A stretch of DNA of 64,000 nucleotides from Rheinheimera sp. D18 (lineage in GTDB: Bacteria; Pseudomonadota; Gammaproteobacteria; Enterobacterales; Alteromonadaceae). The notes under the pieces were generated by a model. It ran no database searches, was not told the origin of the DNA, and saw nothing but the letters and a program-made list of their open reading frames with translations. Below, one piece after another: positions 25,943-34,836 of this stretch. The position numbers and the translations under genes were made by a program. Positions within the stretch are counted from its first letter, which is position 1. Every line of letters begins with the position of its first letter. Location: positions 1,054,001 through 1,118,000 of the forward strand of contig NZ_CP037745.1 in NCBI RefSeq assembly GCF_004345025.1, read 5' to 3'.

Positions 25943-26955
25943 GCGAACTAAAGCCCGCGCAGCACTTTTCTGCCCAAGCACTTGATGCTGCAGAGCCGCT
26001 GAAACAGGCTACACATTTTCAAGAACAGCATTTTGTAGCGCAAGAACCAACTGCAATAATAGTGTTAAAGCAACCAACCCGTTGGTGGTGGCGCTTGGCC
26101 GGTTTTACCTTGCTGGCAATAGTTGTGTTATCTATTTGGCAATGGTTTTACACCTTACAGCACAGCTGGCAACAAAGCCTGTGGCAAGGTGCCGCGCTGA
26201 GCGTAATTAGTGCGGCGGTTTTGGTATTAATTGGTTCATTATTGTGGCGCGAGCTGAAACTGTGGCGGCGCTTAGCGCGTAACCGGCAATGGCAACAAAA
26301 TGCTGAACGTATTCGTCATAGTGTGCAATATGGTGAAGCCGCTGTATTGTGCAATTCAGTAGCCGATAGTTTGCCAGCATCAGCCAGCTTAACTGCGGCA
26401 AAGGCCGAATGGCTCAGCGCGGTTAAAGATGAACACAGCGATGAAGAGCAATTGCAGCTATTTGAACACTTTGTACTTACTGAGCTAGACAAGCAGGCGC
26501 AGCAGCTAATTTATCGTGCCGCAACGGATACCAGTTTAGCTGTTGCCATTAGCCCTTTTGCTTTAGCCGATATGTTGCTAGTGCTATGGCGCAGTAGTCG
26601 CATGGTGCGTGAGCTAGCGCAGCTATACGGCGGCGCTATTGGCCAGCTGCGTAGTATGCTGGTGCTAAAACGCCTATTGGCGGCGTTACTTTGGGCTGGT
26701 GGTTCAGAGCTGGCGTTAGATATGGCATCAGATGTATTAAGTGGTGAATTAACTGCAAAGGTATCGGCGCGCGCTGGGCAGGGGGTTATTGCTGGGCTGC
26801 TGGTGGCACGCTTAGGTAATTTGGCACAACAACAACTTAGGCCATTGCCAGCAACGGCAACGACAAAAATTAGTGTTAAAGTATTGACTGCCAGTTTGTT
26901 AGAACGTTTTAAAAGCGCAGTGCAAACTAAAGCTGACAGAGGTAACATAATCTAA
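25939..26955 (+). CDS. ycjF: YcjF-like membrane protein (DUF697/TIGR01620)
   Basis: The 338-residue inner membrane protein has two adjacent hydrophobic helices (about residues 53-70, LAGFTLLAIVVLSIWQW, and 85-103, AALSVISAAVLVLIGSLL). A large cytoplasmic domain follows that contains the DUF697 region (ALADMLLVLWRSSRMVRELAQLYG, about 205-300). It overlaps ycjX by 4 bases. Family members always accompany YcjX in the psp regulon; a function as membrane anchor or effector of YcjX is an inference. In E. coli the next gene is tyrR; here four other genes intervene. Confidence 0.88.
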   Translation: MSELKPAQHFSAQALDAAEPLKQATHFQEQHFVAQEPTAIIVLKQPTRWWWRLAGFTLLAIVVLSIWQWFYTLQHSWQQSLWQGAALSVISAAVLVLIGSLLWRELKLWRRLARNRQWQQNAERIRHSVQYGEAAVLCNSVADSLPASASLTAAKAEWLSAVKDEHSDEEQLQLFEHFVLTELDKQAQQLIYRAATDTSLAVAISPFALADMLLVLWRSSRMVRELAQLYGGAIGQLRSMLVLKRLLAALLWAGGSELALDMASDVLSGELTAKVSARAGQGVIAGLLVARLGNLAQQQLRPLPATATTKISVKVLTASLLERFKSAVQTKADRGNII

Positions 26956-26967
26956 GTTTACATAAGC

Positions 26968-26983
26968 AGACTGCAAGATGTCT
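26968..26983 (+). promoter_or_regulatory. Possible MetJ box pair before megL
   Basis: Two adjacent 8-mers, AGACTGCA and AGATGTCT, compare with the MetJ consensus AGACGTCT at five and seven of eight positions. They lie about 70 bases before the methionine gamma-lyase start. A methionine repressor site would be sensible here, but two boxes this weak can occur by chance. Confidence 0.28.
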
Positions 26984-27053
26984 GGCTTGCTTCCATTAAT
27001 TATCAATTCTGCTATTTGTTAATGCAATATTAACTTTCAGCAGTAATAACACT

Positions 27054-28250
27054 ATGCACAAAACTCATAAAAATGCCGAAACCCTATGTATTCATGCCGG
27101 AAAAGAAAAAAACCAATTCGGCACTTTAGTAACGCCGTTATATCAAAGCTCTACCTTTATCTTCGACAATGCCGAGCAGGGCGCAGCGCGCTTTGCTGGT
27201 GAAGAAGAAGGTTATATTTATACGCGCTTGGGCAACCCAACCACCCGCGAGTTAGAACTTAAAATTGCTGCGTTAGAAAACATGGATGATGCTGCGGCTA
27301 CAGCAACCGGCATGGGGGCAGTAGCGGCGAGCACCATGGCATTTCTGCAACACGGCGATCATTTAATTGCCAGCAAAGCTATTTATGGTTGCAGCTTCGC
27401 CTTATTTAACCACCAGTTTGCTCGCTATGGTATTGACGTTAGTTTTGTTGACATGACAGACCACGGCGCAGTAGAAAAAGCCTTAAAACCCAATACTAAA
27501 ATGCTATTTGCTGAAACGCCAATAAACCCCAATATGGTGGTGTTAGATTTAGCCTTTTTAGGTACTTTCTGTCGTCGTAATAAATTAATTTCGGTGATCG
27601 ATAACACCTTTATGACGCCCTTGCTGCAAAAGCCAGCTGATTATGGCATTGATATTGTGATCCACAGCGCGACCAAGTACTTAAACGGTCATGGCGATGT
27701 GGTTGCCGGTTTAATTGTCGCTGACGCTGAAACCATTAAAACCATTAAGCTAACCACATTAAAAGATATGGGCGCAACTATCAGCCCGCACGATGCTTGG
27801 TTAATTATACGCGGCCTAAAAACCCTTGCAGTACGTATGGAGCGGCATTGCAGTAATGCGCAACAGGTTGCTGAGTACCTTGAAGCGCACCCTGCAGTAA
27901 GCGAGGTGTTTTATCCCGGTTTGCCCTCGCACCCTGGTTATAAGTTTATTGGTAAACAAATGAAAGCCGCCGGTGGCGTGCTTGCGTTTGAACTAAACGC
28001 TAGCTTAGACGATAGTCGCTTCTTTATTAATCAGGTGCAGTTATTAAGCTTGGCGGTAAGTTTAGGGGATGCTGAATCGCTTATTCAACATCCGGCGTCG
28101 ATGACACATAGCCCTTACACCGCGGAAGAGCGGCAAATGGCGGGCATTAGTGATGGCTTAATTCGCGTATCAGTTGGGCTAGAGCATATAGATGACATTA
28201 TTGCTGATTTAGCGCAGGCGCTTAATAAGATGCAACAGCGGCAAGGCTAA
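27054..28250 (+). CDS. megL: Methionine gamma-lyase
   Basis: This 398-residue PLP enzyme of the Cys/Met metabolism family has its PLP lysine in SATKYLNGHGD (K208). Methionine gamma-lyase splits methionine to methanethiol, ammonia and 2-oxobutyrate. It is preferred over cystathionine gamma-synthase/lyase because C113 in IYGCSF corresponds to the active-site cysteine of Pseudomonas methionine gamma-lyase (C116), and the LQHGDHLIASKAIYG and SLGDAESLIQHPASMTHS regions match closely. A role on cystathionine or homocysteine is not excluded. It is transcribed alone, between ycjF and phhA, and ends in a tiny GGCTA/TAGCC hairpin. Confidence 0.85.
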   Translation: MHKTHKNAETLCIHAGKEKNQFGTLVTPLYQSSTFIFDNAEQGAARFAGEEEGYIYTRLGNPTTRELELKIAALENMDDAAATATGMGAVAASTMAFLQHGDHLIASKAIYGCSFALFNHQFARYGIDVSFVDMTDHGAVEKALKPNTKMLFAETPINPNMVVLDLAFLGTFCRRNKLISVIDNTFMTPLLQKPADYGIDIVIHSATKYLNGHGDVVAGLIVADAETIKTIKLTTLKDMGATISPHDAWLIIRGLKTLAVRMERHCSNAQQVAEYLEAHPAVSEVFYPGLPSHPGYKFIGKQMKAAGGVLAFELNASLDDSRFFINQVQLLSLAVSLGDAESLIQHPASMTHSPYTAEERQMAGISDGLIRVSVGLEHIDDIIADLAQALNKMQQRQG

Positions 28251-28260
28251 AAATAGCCGT

Positions 28261-28278
28261 TGTAAGTTAATGTTTACG
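28261..28278 (+). promoter_or_regulatory. TyrR/PhhR box upstream of phhA
   Basis: TGTAAG-N6-TTTACG matches the TyrR operator TGTAAA-N6-TTTACA at ten of twelve defined positions with exact spacing. It lies about 150 bases before phhA, a distance suited to activation of a divergent or distant promoter. Confidence 0.7.
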
Positions 28279-28425
28279 CGTAGCTAACTGACTATAGGTC
28301 GCAGTAAGGTTAACTCTTGCTGCGCTATCGCTTAGTATCCGTGCTAACTAGATGTCTGCCCATTATTCATCATTATAAATTGCCGGCAGATAAGCCCATA
28401 TAACAAAAAAATCAACAGGTTGTTT

Positions 28426-29217
28426 ATGAGTAAGTACGTATCTCGACAGTCAGATGACACAGGCTTTATTGCTTGGTCTGAGGAAGAAAATCAGATTTGG
28501 CATGAGTTAATTACTCGGCAGTTGGGTGTTATTAGTGGTAAAGCCTGCGATGAGTATATGGCGGGGCTAGAAAAGTTGCAGCTGCCAACTGATCGTATTC
28601 CGCAACTGGAAGAAGTAAGTAGTGTGTTGCGTGCCACTACCGGCTGGGAATGTGCAGAAGTGCCAGCACTAATTAGCTTTGACAAATTTTTCGAACTACT
28701 GGCTAACAAACGCTTTCCCGTCGCAACCTTTATACGTTCGCGTGAAGAGTTTGACTATTTACAAGAACCGGATATTTTTCACGAAATATTTGGTCACTGC
28801 GCCATGTTAACCAACCCCGCATTTGCTGAGTTTACGCATCAGTACGGTAAAATTGGCTTAGCGGCCAACAAGCAAGACCGAGTTTATTTAGCCCGGTTAT
28901 ATTGGTTTACTATTGAGTTTGGCTTATTAAATACCGCAGATGGCCTGCGTATATACGGAGGTGGTATATTATCATCGCCTGGCGAAACCCAATATGCACT
29001 TGGCTCAGATATACCAGAACGTAAGCTGTTTGATGCGGTTGACGTGCTACGTACACCTTATCGTATCGATATTATGCAGCCTATTTATTTTATGATTGAG
29101 CGGATTGATCAGCTGTTTGATATTGCACAGCTGGATATGATGGCGCTGGTTGAACAAGCTAGAGCATTAGGCTTGCATGCCGCAAAGTTTCCACCAAAAG
29201 AAAAACAAGTTAGCTAG
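28426..29217 (+). CDS. phhA: Phenylalanine 4-monooxygenase
   Basis: PhhA hydroxylates phenylalanine to tyrosine using tetrahydrobiopterin (or a bacterial pterin), oxygen and iron. The 263-residue protein is the single-domain bacterial form without a regulatory ACT domain. Iron ligands are visible as H119 and H124 in FHEIFGHCAML and E164 in WFTIEFGL. The start at ATG 28426 has AGG 7 bases upstream; a TTG two codons earlier is less likely. phhB follows after 9 bases. Regulation is probably by the TyrR-type protein through the box at 28261. Confidence 0.95.
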   Translation: MSKYVSRQSDDTGFIAWSEEENQIWHELITRQLGVISGKACDEYMAGLEKLQLPTDRIPQLEEVSSVLRATTGWECAEVPALISFDKFFELLANKRFPVATFIRSREEFDYLQEPDIFHEIFGHCAMLTNPAFAEFTHQYGKIGLAANKQDRVYLARLYWFTIEFGLLNTADGLRIYGGGILSSPGETQYALGSDIPERKLFDAVDVLRTPYRIDIMQPIYFMIERIDQLFDIAQLDMMALVEQARALGLHAAKFPPKEKQVS

Positions 29218-29226
29218 GAATAAATA

Positions 29227-29568
29227 ATGTCTGAATTAAAAGCAATGCAATGTGAAGCTTGTCGTGCAGATGCACCTAAAGTAAGTGATGCTGAACTACC
29301 TGAGTTAATGCGGCAAATTCCCGATTGGACCCCCGTGGTGCGTGATGGCATTTTGCAGTTAGAACGCGAATTTAAGTTTAAAAACTTCAAGTTAGCCTGG
29401 GCGTTCCATAACAAAGTAGCCGAGTTAGCTGAAGCCGAAGGCCATCATCCGGCATTGTTACTTGAATGGGGAAAGCTTACGGTAACTTGGTGGTCGCACT
29501 CAATTAAAGGTTTGCATAAAAACGATTTTATTTGTGCGGCCAAAACTGACAGCCTACTGTTGGCCTAA
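29227..29568 (+). CDS. phhB: Pterin-4a-carbinolamine dehydratase
   Basis: PhhB dehydrates the 4a-hydroxy pterin released by PhhA, allowing cofactor recycling. The 113-residue protein has the family signature with the paired histidines of the active site ([19 protein letters not shown]) and the preceding FHNKVAEL helix. Length is typical. It is co-transcribed with phhA (9-base gap), a pairing also seen in Pseudomonas. The N-terminal [10 protein letters not shown] may bind a metal, but cannot be judged. Confidence 0.94.
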   Translation: MSELKAMQCEACRADAPKVSDAELPELMRQIPDWTPVVRDGILQLEREFKFKNFKLAWAFHNKVAELAEAEGHHPALLLEWGKLTVTWWSHSIKGLHKNDFICAAKTDSLLLA

Positions 29569-29596
29569 TTCTTCGCATACATATAGCTGCGTATCT

Positions 29597-29618
29597 GAGT
29601 GGCGGTAACGCGCCACTC
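29597..29618 (+). other. Hairpin after phhB
   Basis: A perfect 8-bp stem (GAGTGGCG with CGCCACTC) encloses a 6-base loop. No T-run follows, so it is either a factor-dependent end or an mRNA-stabilising structure. Confidence 0.4.
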
Positions 29619-29646
29619 GTCGCAGTCATCAGTTAAATAAACGTCT

Positions 29647-29664
29647 TGTTCATATTTCTTTACA
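29647..29664 (+). promoter_or_regulatory. TyrR/PhhR-box-like site upstream of tyrR
   Basis: TGTTCA-N6-TTTACA matches the TyrR box at ten of twelve positions, with one half perfect. It lies 72 bases before the regulator's own start, the place expected for autoregulation. Confidence 0.45.
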
Positions 29665-29736
29665 AATTCACTAGTCTGATTTGCGGCTTATGCCGTATCA
29701 TGCTGTCTATTGAATGGTTTTGGGGCAGTTTGCGGT

Positions 29737-31299
29737 ATGCGTTTAGAAATTCAATGCCAGAACAGATTAGGTCTGGCGCAAGAAGTATTAAATGTATTAG
29801 TGAGTTACGAGCTAGATTTACGCGGCATCGAAGTTGATCGCAGCTTAAGTCGTATATTTGTGTCATTTCCTTCGGTAAATTTTGAAAAGTTTCAGGAGTT
29901 AATGGCCAAAATGCGCCGAATTTCTGGCGTAGAAGACGTTAAAACTACCGCTTTTATGCCATCTGAACGAGAGCACAACGAACTATCGACCTTGCTGCGC
30001 ACTTTACCTGATGGCCTGATTGCTATCGATCTTAAAGCTAATGTTACTGTAATTAATGACGCCGCGTTAGAAGTGTTAGAGGTATCAAGAGACGCGATCG
30101 CCGGTCAGTCGTTGCAAAGCATGGTAAAGGGCTTTAATTTTCAGCGTTGGTTAGAAGCCGATGAAGTATTAGCACAAACTCGGCGCTTAGAAATTCATGG
30201 CAAACGCTTTGTCGCCGATGTACTGCCAGTAATGGTGCCTGATGATACCGGCGCAGAAATTTTGGCCGGTGCAGTCATTAATTTGAAATCAGAAAGTCGC
30301 CTAGGCCAGCATATGGTGGTGTTTAAAAAAGGCGATCAAGAAAGCTTTAATACGTTGCAGGCGCACAGTAACTTGATGCGCAAAGTAGTACGTGAAGCCA
30401 AAAAGATGTCTCAGCTTGATGCGCCTATTTTAATTATGGGTGAAACCGGTACTGGCAAAGAACTGTTAGCTAAAGCCTGCCATGCTGCAAGCAGCCGCGC
30501 TGGTAAGCCATTTTTGGCACTTAACTGCGCATCGTTACCGGATAACGTTGCCGAGTCAGAATTATTTGGTTACGGCGCTAATGCCTTTCCTGGCACAAGC
30601 GAAAGTAAAAAAGGTATCTTTGAGCAAGCCAACGGCGGCACGGTATTTTTAGACGAAGTTGGTGAAATGTCGCATCAGTTACAAACAAAGCTGATCCGTT
30701 TTTTACAAGACGGTAGTTTTAGACGTGTGGCCGATGAGAACGAAGTAAAAGTGGATGTGCGGGTAATTTGCACCACACAAAAAGATTTACCTCACATGGT
30801 GCAGGAAGGTAAGTTTCGTGAAGATCTATATTACCGCTTAAACGTACTAACACTGGCCTTGCCAGCACTGCGTGAACGCAAGCAGGATGTTATTCCGTTA
30901 GCTGAGTTTTTTCTGGCACGCTTTGCAAATAGGTTAGGCAGAAAAGCACCAAAACTTACCGATAACTGTGCGAGTTTTTTACAAAGTTATCCTTGGCCGG
31001 GCAATGTGCGCCAGCTAGAAAACGCACTGTATCGCGCCATTACTTTATTAGACGGTGCGGAATTAGATCGAGAGCATCTGCAATTACCTAGCTACAATAA
31101 TGATTTTGGTTATTTAGAGCAGGACTTTGACGGCACATTAGACGAAGCGGTAAAACGGTTTGAAGCTAATTTGTTGCGAAAATTGTTTCCGGCTTACCCC
31201 AGCTCCCGCCAGTTAGCGAAAAAACTTGGTTTAAGCCATACCGCTGTAGCGAATAAACTGCGTGATTACGGTATTAATCGCAAGAGTGTAAAAATTTAA
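29737..31299 (+). CDS. tyrR: TyrR/PhhR-type aromatic amino acid regulator
   Basis: The 520-residue regulator (E. coli TyrR 513) starts at 29737, where MRLEIQCQNRLGLAQEVL matches the TyrR N-terminus. Order of domains: ACT (about 1-70), PAS (about 80-190), AAA+ (about 205-430) with Walker A GETGTGKE (235-242) and Walker B VFLDEVGEM, then a C-terminal helix-turn-helix (RQLAKKLGLSHTAVANKL). The GAFTGA loop needed for sigma-54 contact is replaced by NAFPGT, as in E. coli TyrR, so it should act on sigma-70 promoters. Flanked by phhAB and hpd-hmgA-fahA-maiA, it is functionally PhhR-like: activation of Phe/Tyr catabolism is the likely job. Its Shine-Dalgarno is weak. Confidence 0.92.
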   Translation: MRLEIQCQNRLGLAQEVLNVLVSYELDLRGIEVDRSLSRIFVSFPSVNFEKFQELMAKMRRISGVEDVKTTAFMPSEREHNELSTLLRTLPDGLIAIDLKANVTVINDAALEVLEVSRDAIAGQSLQSMVKGFNFQRWLEADEVLAQTRRLEIHGKRFVADVLPVMVPDDTGAEILAGAVINLKSESRLGQHMVVFKKGDQESFNTLQAHSNLMRKVVREAKKMSQLDAPILIMGETGTGKELLAKACHAASSRAGKPFLALNCASLPDNVAESELFGYGANAFPGTSESKKGIFEQANGGTVFLDEVGEMSHQLQTKLIRFLQDGSFRRVADENEVKVDVRVICTTQKDLPHMVQEGKFREDLYYRLNVLTLALPALRERKQDVIPLAEFFLARFANRLGRKAPKLTDNCASFLQSYPWPGNVRQLENALYRAITLLDGAELDREHLQLPSYNNDFGYLEQDFDGTLDEAVKRFEANLLRKLFPAYPSSRQLAKKLGLSHTAVANKLRDYGINRKSVKI

Positions 31300-31304
31300 T
31301 TACA
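31287..31304 (+). promoter_or_regulatory. TyrR/PhhR box at the tyrR end, upstream of hpd
   Basis: TGTAAA-N6-ATTACA matches the TyrR box at eleven of twelve positions and forms a perfect TGTAA-N8-TTACA palindrome. It overlaps the tyrR stop codon and lies about 210 bases before hpd. Its location before the tyrR terminator makes hpd the plausible target. Confidence 0.55.
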
Positions 31305-31331
31305 CTTTGTTTATAAATTTGTACTTGTATC

Positions 31332-31363
31332 GGGCTGCTAACATGATTTAGTGGCCCTTTTTG
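31332..31363 (+). terminator. Terminator after tyrR
   Basis: A 10-bp stem (GGGCTGCTAA with TTTAGTGGCCC, two G-U pairs) is followed by five T residues. The remaining 150 bases to hpd are AT-rich and should contain the hpd promoter, which I cannot place with confidence. Confidence 0.75.
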
Positions 31364-31512
31364 TTCTGTTTTGCACTAAACCTCATTTTCGTATTGCCAT
31401 CTTTACAAAACAGCCTGTTTAGCTGCTTTTCGCTGTCGCTCAGTGGCCTCTAGCTTTTTTTTATTGCAAGGGCATTATTGCTGCTATCAAAGACGTAATA
31501 GGGAATAGGCGA

Positions 31513-32586
31513 ATGTTAGATAAAATAAACCCACTGGGTACTGATGGTTTCGAATTTGTTGAATACACCGCGGCTGATGCTGAAGGAATTCAAAAATTAA
31601 AAGATTTATTTTACTCGTTGGGTTTTACTGAGGTTGCAAAGCATCGTTCTAAGCAAGCTTGGTTATATAAGCAAGGCGATATTAATTTTATTATTAATGC
31701 TGAGCCAAATTCTCAAGCCGAAGAGTTTGCCCGTAATCATGGCCCAAGCGTATGCGCAATGGCGTTTCGTGTTAAAGATGCTGCCGCCGCATTAAGCCAC
31801 GCCTTAGCTAATGGTGCCAAAGAATATAAAAATCAAATTGGTCCTATGGAGCTAAACATTCCAGTGGTTTACGGTATTGGCAGCAGCCTGTTGTATTTCG
31901 TTGACCGTTACGGCGCAAGCTCGGTATATGACATTGATTTTAAATTCTATGACAACTGGCAAGCGGATATGGCCAAGCACAGTGTTGGCTTAGACGTGCT
32001 AGATCACCTAACGCACAACGTAATGCGCGGTAATATGAACGTGTGGGCTGGGTTTTATGAAAACATCGGAAACTTCCGTGAAGTTCGTTATTTCGACATT
32101 GAAGGTAAGTTAACCGGTTTAGTCTCTAAAGCGATGACCGCGCCTTGCGGTAAAATTCGTATTCCAATTAATGAATCGTCAGACGATAAATCGCAAATTG
32201 AAGAGTTTATTCGCGAATACAAAGGCGAAGGCATTCAACATATTGCGTTAACCACCGAAAATATTTACGAAACTGTACGTACGCTACGTAACCGTGGTAT
32301 GGAGTTTATGCCAACGCCAGAAACCTACTACAACAAGGTAAACGAGCGTGTAGTAGGCCATGAAGAAGATTTAGATCAGCTTCGTGATCTGCGAGTGTTA
32401 ATTGACGGCGCGCCAATGAAAGACGGTATTTTACTGCAAATATTTACTAAAACCGTAATTGGCCCAGTATTTTTCGAGATCATTCAGCGCAAAGGCAACG
32501 AAGGTTTTGGCGAAGGCAACTTCAAAGCGTTGTTTGAATCTATAGAAGAAGATCAAATTCAACGTGGAGTATTAAGCAATGCGTAA
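31513..32586 (+). CDS. hpd: 4-hydroxyphenylpyruvate dioxygenase
   Basis: Converts 4-hydroxyphenylpyruvate to homogentisate with oxygen and Fe(II). The 357-residue protein is built from two glyoxalase-type domains. Iron ligands are visible at H165 (LDHLTHNV), H243 (IQHIALTT) and E322 (GPVFFEIIQRKG), the last with the same number as the Pseudomonas fluorescens enzyme. The C-terminal gate segment GFGEGNFKALFESIEEDQ is intact. The end overlaps hmgA by 8 bases. The preceding aromatic aminotransferase step is not encoded in this window. Overflow of its product can give pyomelanin if hmgA fails. Confidence 0.96.
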   Translation: MLDKINPLGTDGFEFVEYTAADAEGIQKLKDLFYSLGFTEVAKHRSKQAWLYKQGDINFIINAEPNSQAEEFARNHGPSVCAMAFRVKDAAAALSHALANGAKEYKNQIGPMELNIPVVYGIGSSLLYFVDRYGASSVYDIDFKFYDNWQADMAKHSVGLDVLDHLTHNVMRGNMNVWAGFYENIGNFREVRYFDIEGKLTGLVSKAMTAPCGKIRIPINESSDDKSQIEEFIREYKGEGIQHIALTTENIYETVRTLRNRGMEFMPTPETYYNKVNERVVGHEEDLDQLRDLRVLIDGAPMKDGILLQIFTKTVIGPVFFEIIQRKGNEGFGEGNFKALFESIEEDQIQRGVLSNA

Positions 32587-33712
32587 ATGGGCATCGTTTC
32601 CGTTAAAGGAAGGGGATGTATCGCGCCAAGCTCATGCTGATTTTCCAGAGCAAGCCATATACGAGCGGGAAACCGGTCGTAATGGCTTCTTTGGCCCCGC
32701 CACGCACTTTCATCATCAGCACGCGCCTACCGGTTGGACTGATTGGCAAGGCCCACTGCGGCCACACCTGTTTAACTTTAACGACATTGGTGTTGATAAC
32801 ACCAATTCGCCTTGGTCAGTGCCAAACCTGTTATTTAATGCGCATTGTAAAATGCGTACGTGGCGTTTAACTGAGGGCATGACCAAGTTAGTGCGTAATG
32901 GCGATGGTGATGAGCTATTATTTATTCACGAAGGTAGTGCAGAGTTGTATTGTGACTATGGTCATATGACTGTTCGCGATGGTGATTATATTGTCATTCC
33001 GCGTTCGACCATGTGGCGCTTAGAGCCAACCTCACCGATGTTTATTCTACTAATAGAAGCAACCAATGATAGTTTTCAATTACCAGAAAAAGGCTTAGTG
33101 GGTAATCACGCTATTTTCGATTTAGCGATGTTAGATACGCCAAAAATTGATGCTGCGTTTAAAGCCCAATACAGCGAGCAACAATGGCAGGTAGAAATAA
33201 AACGTCACGGTGAAGTGTCGGTAATTACTTATCCGTATAACCCGCTAGATGCTATTGGTTGGCATGGCGATTTATCGGTAATGCGCATTAACTGGCGTGA
33301 TATTCGGCCATTAATGAGCCATCGCTATCATTTACCGCCATCGGCACATACCACCTTTGTTGCACAGCGGTTTGTGGTCTGTACTTTTGTACCGCGGCCA
33401 ATAGAAAGCGACCCCGGAGCATTAAAGGTGCCGTTTTATCATAATAATGACGACTACGATGAAGTGCTATTTTATCATGCAGGTGATTTTTTCAGCCGCG
33501 ATAATATCGAAAAAGGCATGGTAACTTTCCACCCCGCTGGTTTTACCCATGGCCCGCACCCTAAAGCTTTTGCTGCTGCGCGTGAGTACAAAAAGAAATT
33601 CACTGATGAAGTTGCAGTAATGCTAGATACTCGCGATGCGCTTGAAATGGGTGCTGCAGCGCTTGCAACAGAAAACCATGAGTATATTAACAGCTGGAAA
33701 GTTAAACCCTAA
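32579..33712 (+). CDS. hmgA: Homogentisate 1,2-dioxygenase
   Basis: Opens the ring of homogentisate to maleylacetoacetate. At 377 residues it belongs to the shorter, cupin-like form found in Shewanella and relatives rather than the roughly 430-residue Pseudomonas/human type. Visible parts are the N-terminal FHHQHAPTGW, the cupin segments LLFIHEGSAELYCDYG and DGDYIVIPRSTMWRLE, and the C-terminal metal-site region DDYDEVLFYHAGDFFSR and FHPAGFTHGPHP. It overlaps hpd by 8 bases and is followed by fahA after 23. Assignment combines similarity and pathway context. Confidence 0.9.
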   Translation: MRKWASFPLKEGDVSRQAHADFPEQAIYERETGRNGFFGPATHFHHQHAPTGWTDWQGPLRPHLFNFNDIGVDNTNSPWSVPNLLFNAHCKMRTWRLTEGMTKLVRNGDGDELLFIHEGSAELYCDYGHMTVRDGDYIVIPRSTMWRLEPTSPMFILLIEATNDSFQLPEKGLVGNHAIFDLAMLDTPKIDAAFKAQYSEQQWQVEIKRHGEVSVITYPYNPLDAIGWHGDLSVMRINWRDIRPLMSHRYHLPPSAHTTFVAQRFVVCTFVPRPIESDPGALKVPFYHNNDDYDEVLFYHAGDFFSRDNIEKGMVTFHPAGFTHGPHPKAFAAAREYKKKFTDEVAVMLDTRDALEMGAAALATENHEYINSWKVKP

Positions 33713-33735
33713 ACAGGCTTAGTTAAGGATCATAA

Positions 33736-34752
33736 ATGAAGTTAGCAAGTTTAAAAAATGGTAGTCGCGATGGTTTGCTAGTGGTAGTAAGCCGAGATTT
33801 AAGCCGTTGTGTTGCCGTACCAACAGTAGCCACTACCATGCAGCAGCTATTAGATAACTGGGCCTTATTAGCTAGCAAGTTAGAGCAAGTTTATCAGGCG
33901 CTGAATCAAGGTAAGGTTGATGGTGAGATGGCGTTTGAACCAGTAAATGCAGAGTCACCCTTACCTCGTGCATATCAATGGGCTGATGGCAGCGCCTACG
34001 TTAATCACGTAGAGTTAGTGCGTAAAGCGCGTAATGCCGAAATGCCACCAAGTTTTTGGACCGATCCATTAATGTATCAAGGTGGTTCAGATGACTTTAT
34101 CGGCGCTTGCGATAATATTGACGTTAGCTCTGAAGATTACGGCATCGATTTTGAAGGTGAAGTGGCCGTTATAACTGACGACGTACCAATGGCGTGCAGT
34201 GCAGACGAAGCCCGTAGCAAAATTCGCTTACTGATGTTAGTTAATGACGTGTCACTGCGTGCTCTTATTCCGAATGAATTAGCCAAAGGTTTTGGTTTCT
34301 TTCATTCCAAACCCTCATCAGCCTTCAGCCCGGTAGCGGTAACTCCCGATGAGCTAGCCGATAAATGGCATGATGGTCGCGTGCACTTGCCGCTATTGTC
34401 TACGTACAACGGTAAGTTATTTGGTAAGCCAAATGCTGGCATAGATATGACTTTTGATTTTGGCCAGTTAGTAGCACATGCAGCTAAAACGCGGAAACTT
34501 GGCGCTGGCGCAGTTATTGGTTCAGGCACGGTATCTAATAAACAGGGTACCGATCATGGTACAGCAGTTGACGAGGGCGGTGTCGGTTATAGCTGTATTG
34601 CTGAAATTCGTATGATTGAAACTATTCGTGACGGTAAACCAGCAACCTCTTTTATGAAGTTTGGCGATACCATTCGTATTGAAATGCTAGACGAGCAGGG
34701 CAACAGCGTGTTTGGTGCAATAGACCAGAAGGTTGTAAAGTATAACGCCTAA
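33736..34752 (+). CDS. fahA: Fumarylacetoacetase (FAH family)
   Basis: Hydrolyses fumarylacetoacetate to fumarate and acetoacetate, the last step of the pathway. The 338-residue protein is the bacterial FAH-fold form, with metal-binding carboxylates in DFEGEVAVITDD, and further conserved segments LMLVNDVSLRALIPNE, FHSKPSSAFSPVAVTPDEL and IGSGTVSNKQGTDHG. The Shine-Dalgarno is AAGGAT. Pathway position between hmgA and maiA makes the fumarylacetoacetate substrate secure, although the FAH family as a whole is broad. Confidence 0.92.
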   Translation: MKLASLKNGSRDGLLVVVSRDLSRCVAVPTVATTMQQLLDNWALLASKLEQVYQALNQGKVDGEMAFEPVNAESPLPRAYQWADGSAYVNHVELVRKARNAEMPPSFWTDPLMYQGGSDDFIGACDNIDVSSEDYGIDFEGEVAVITDDVPMACSADEARSKIRLLMLVNDVSLRALIPNELAKGFGFFHSKPSSAFSPVAVTPDELADKWHDGRVHLPLLSTYNGKLFGKPNAGIDMTFDFGQLVAHAAKTRKLGAGAVIGSGTVSNKQGTDHGTAVDEGGVGYSCIAEIRMIETIRDGKPATSFMKFGDTIRIEMLDEQGNSVFGAIDQKVVKYNA

Positions 34753-34836
34753 AGTACAGCGTCTGTGGGCAGTGCCTCACAGATGCTTATTTATATGGTA
34801 ACGCTATGTTTAAACTACAGTACTAACAGGATCTTT

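Noticed and set aside
29737..31299. Sigma-54 activator role for the TyrR-like protein
   Set aside because: The GAFTGA loop is replaced by NAFPGT, as in E. coli TyrR, so sigma-54 contact is not expected.
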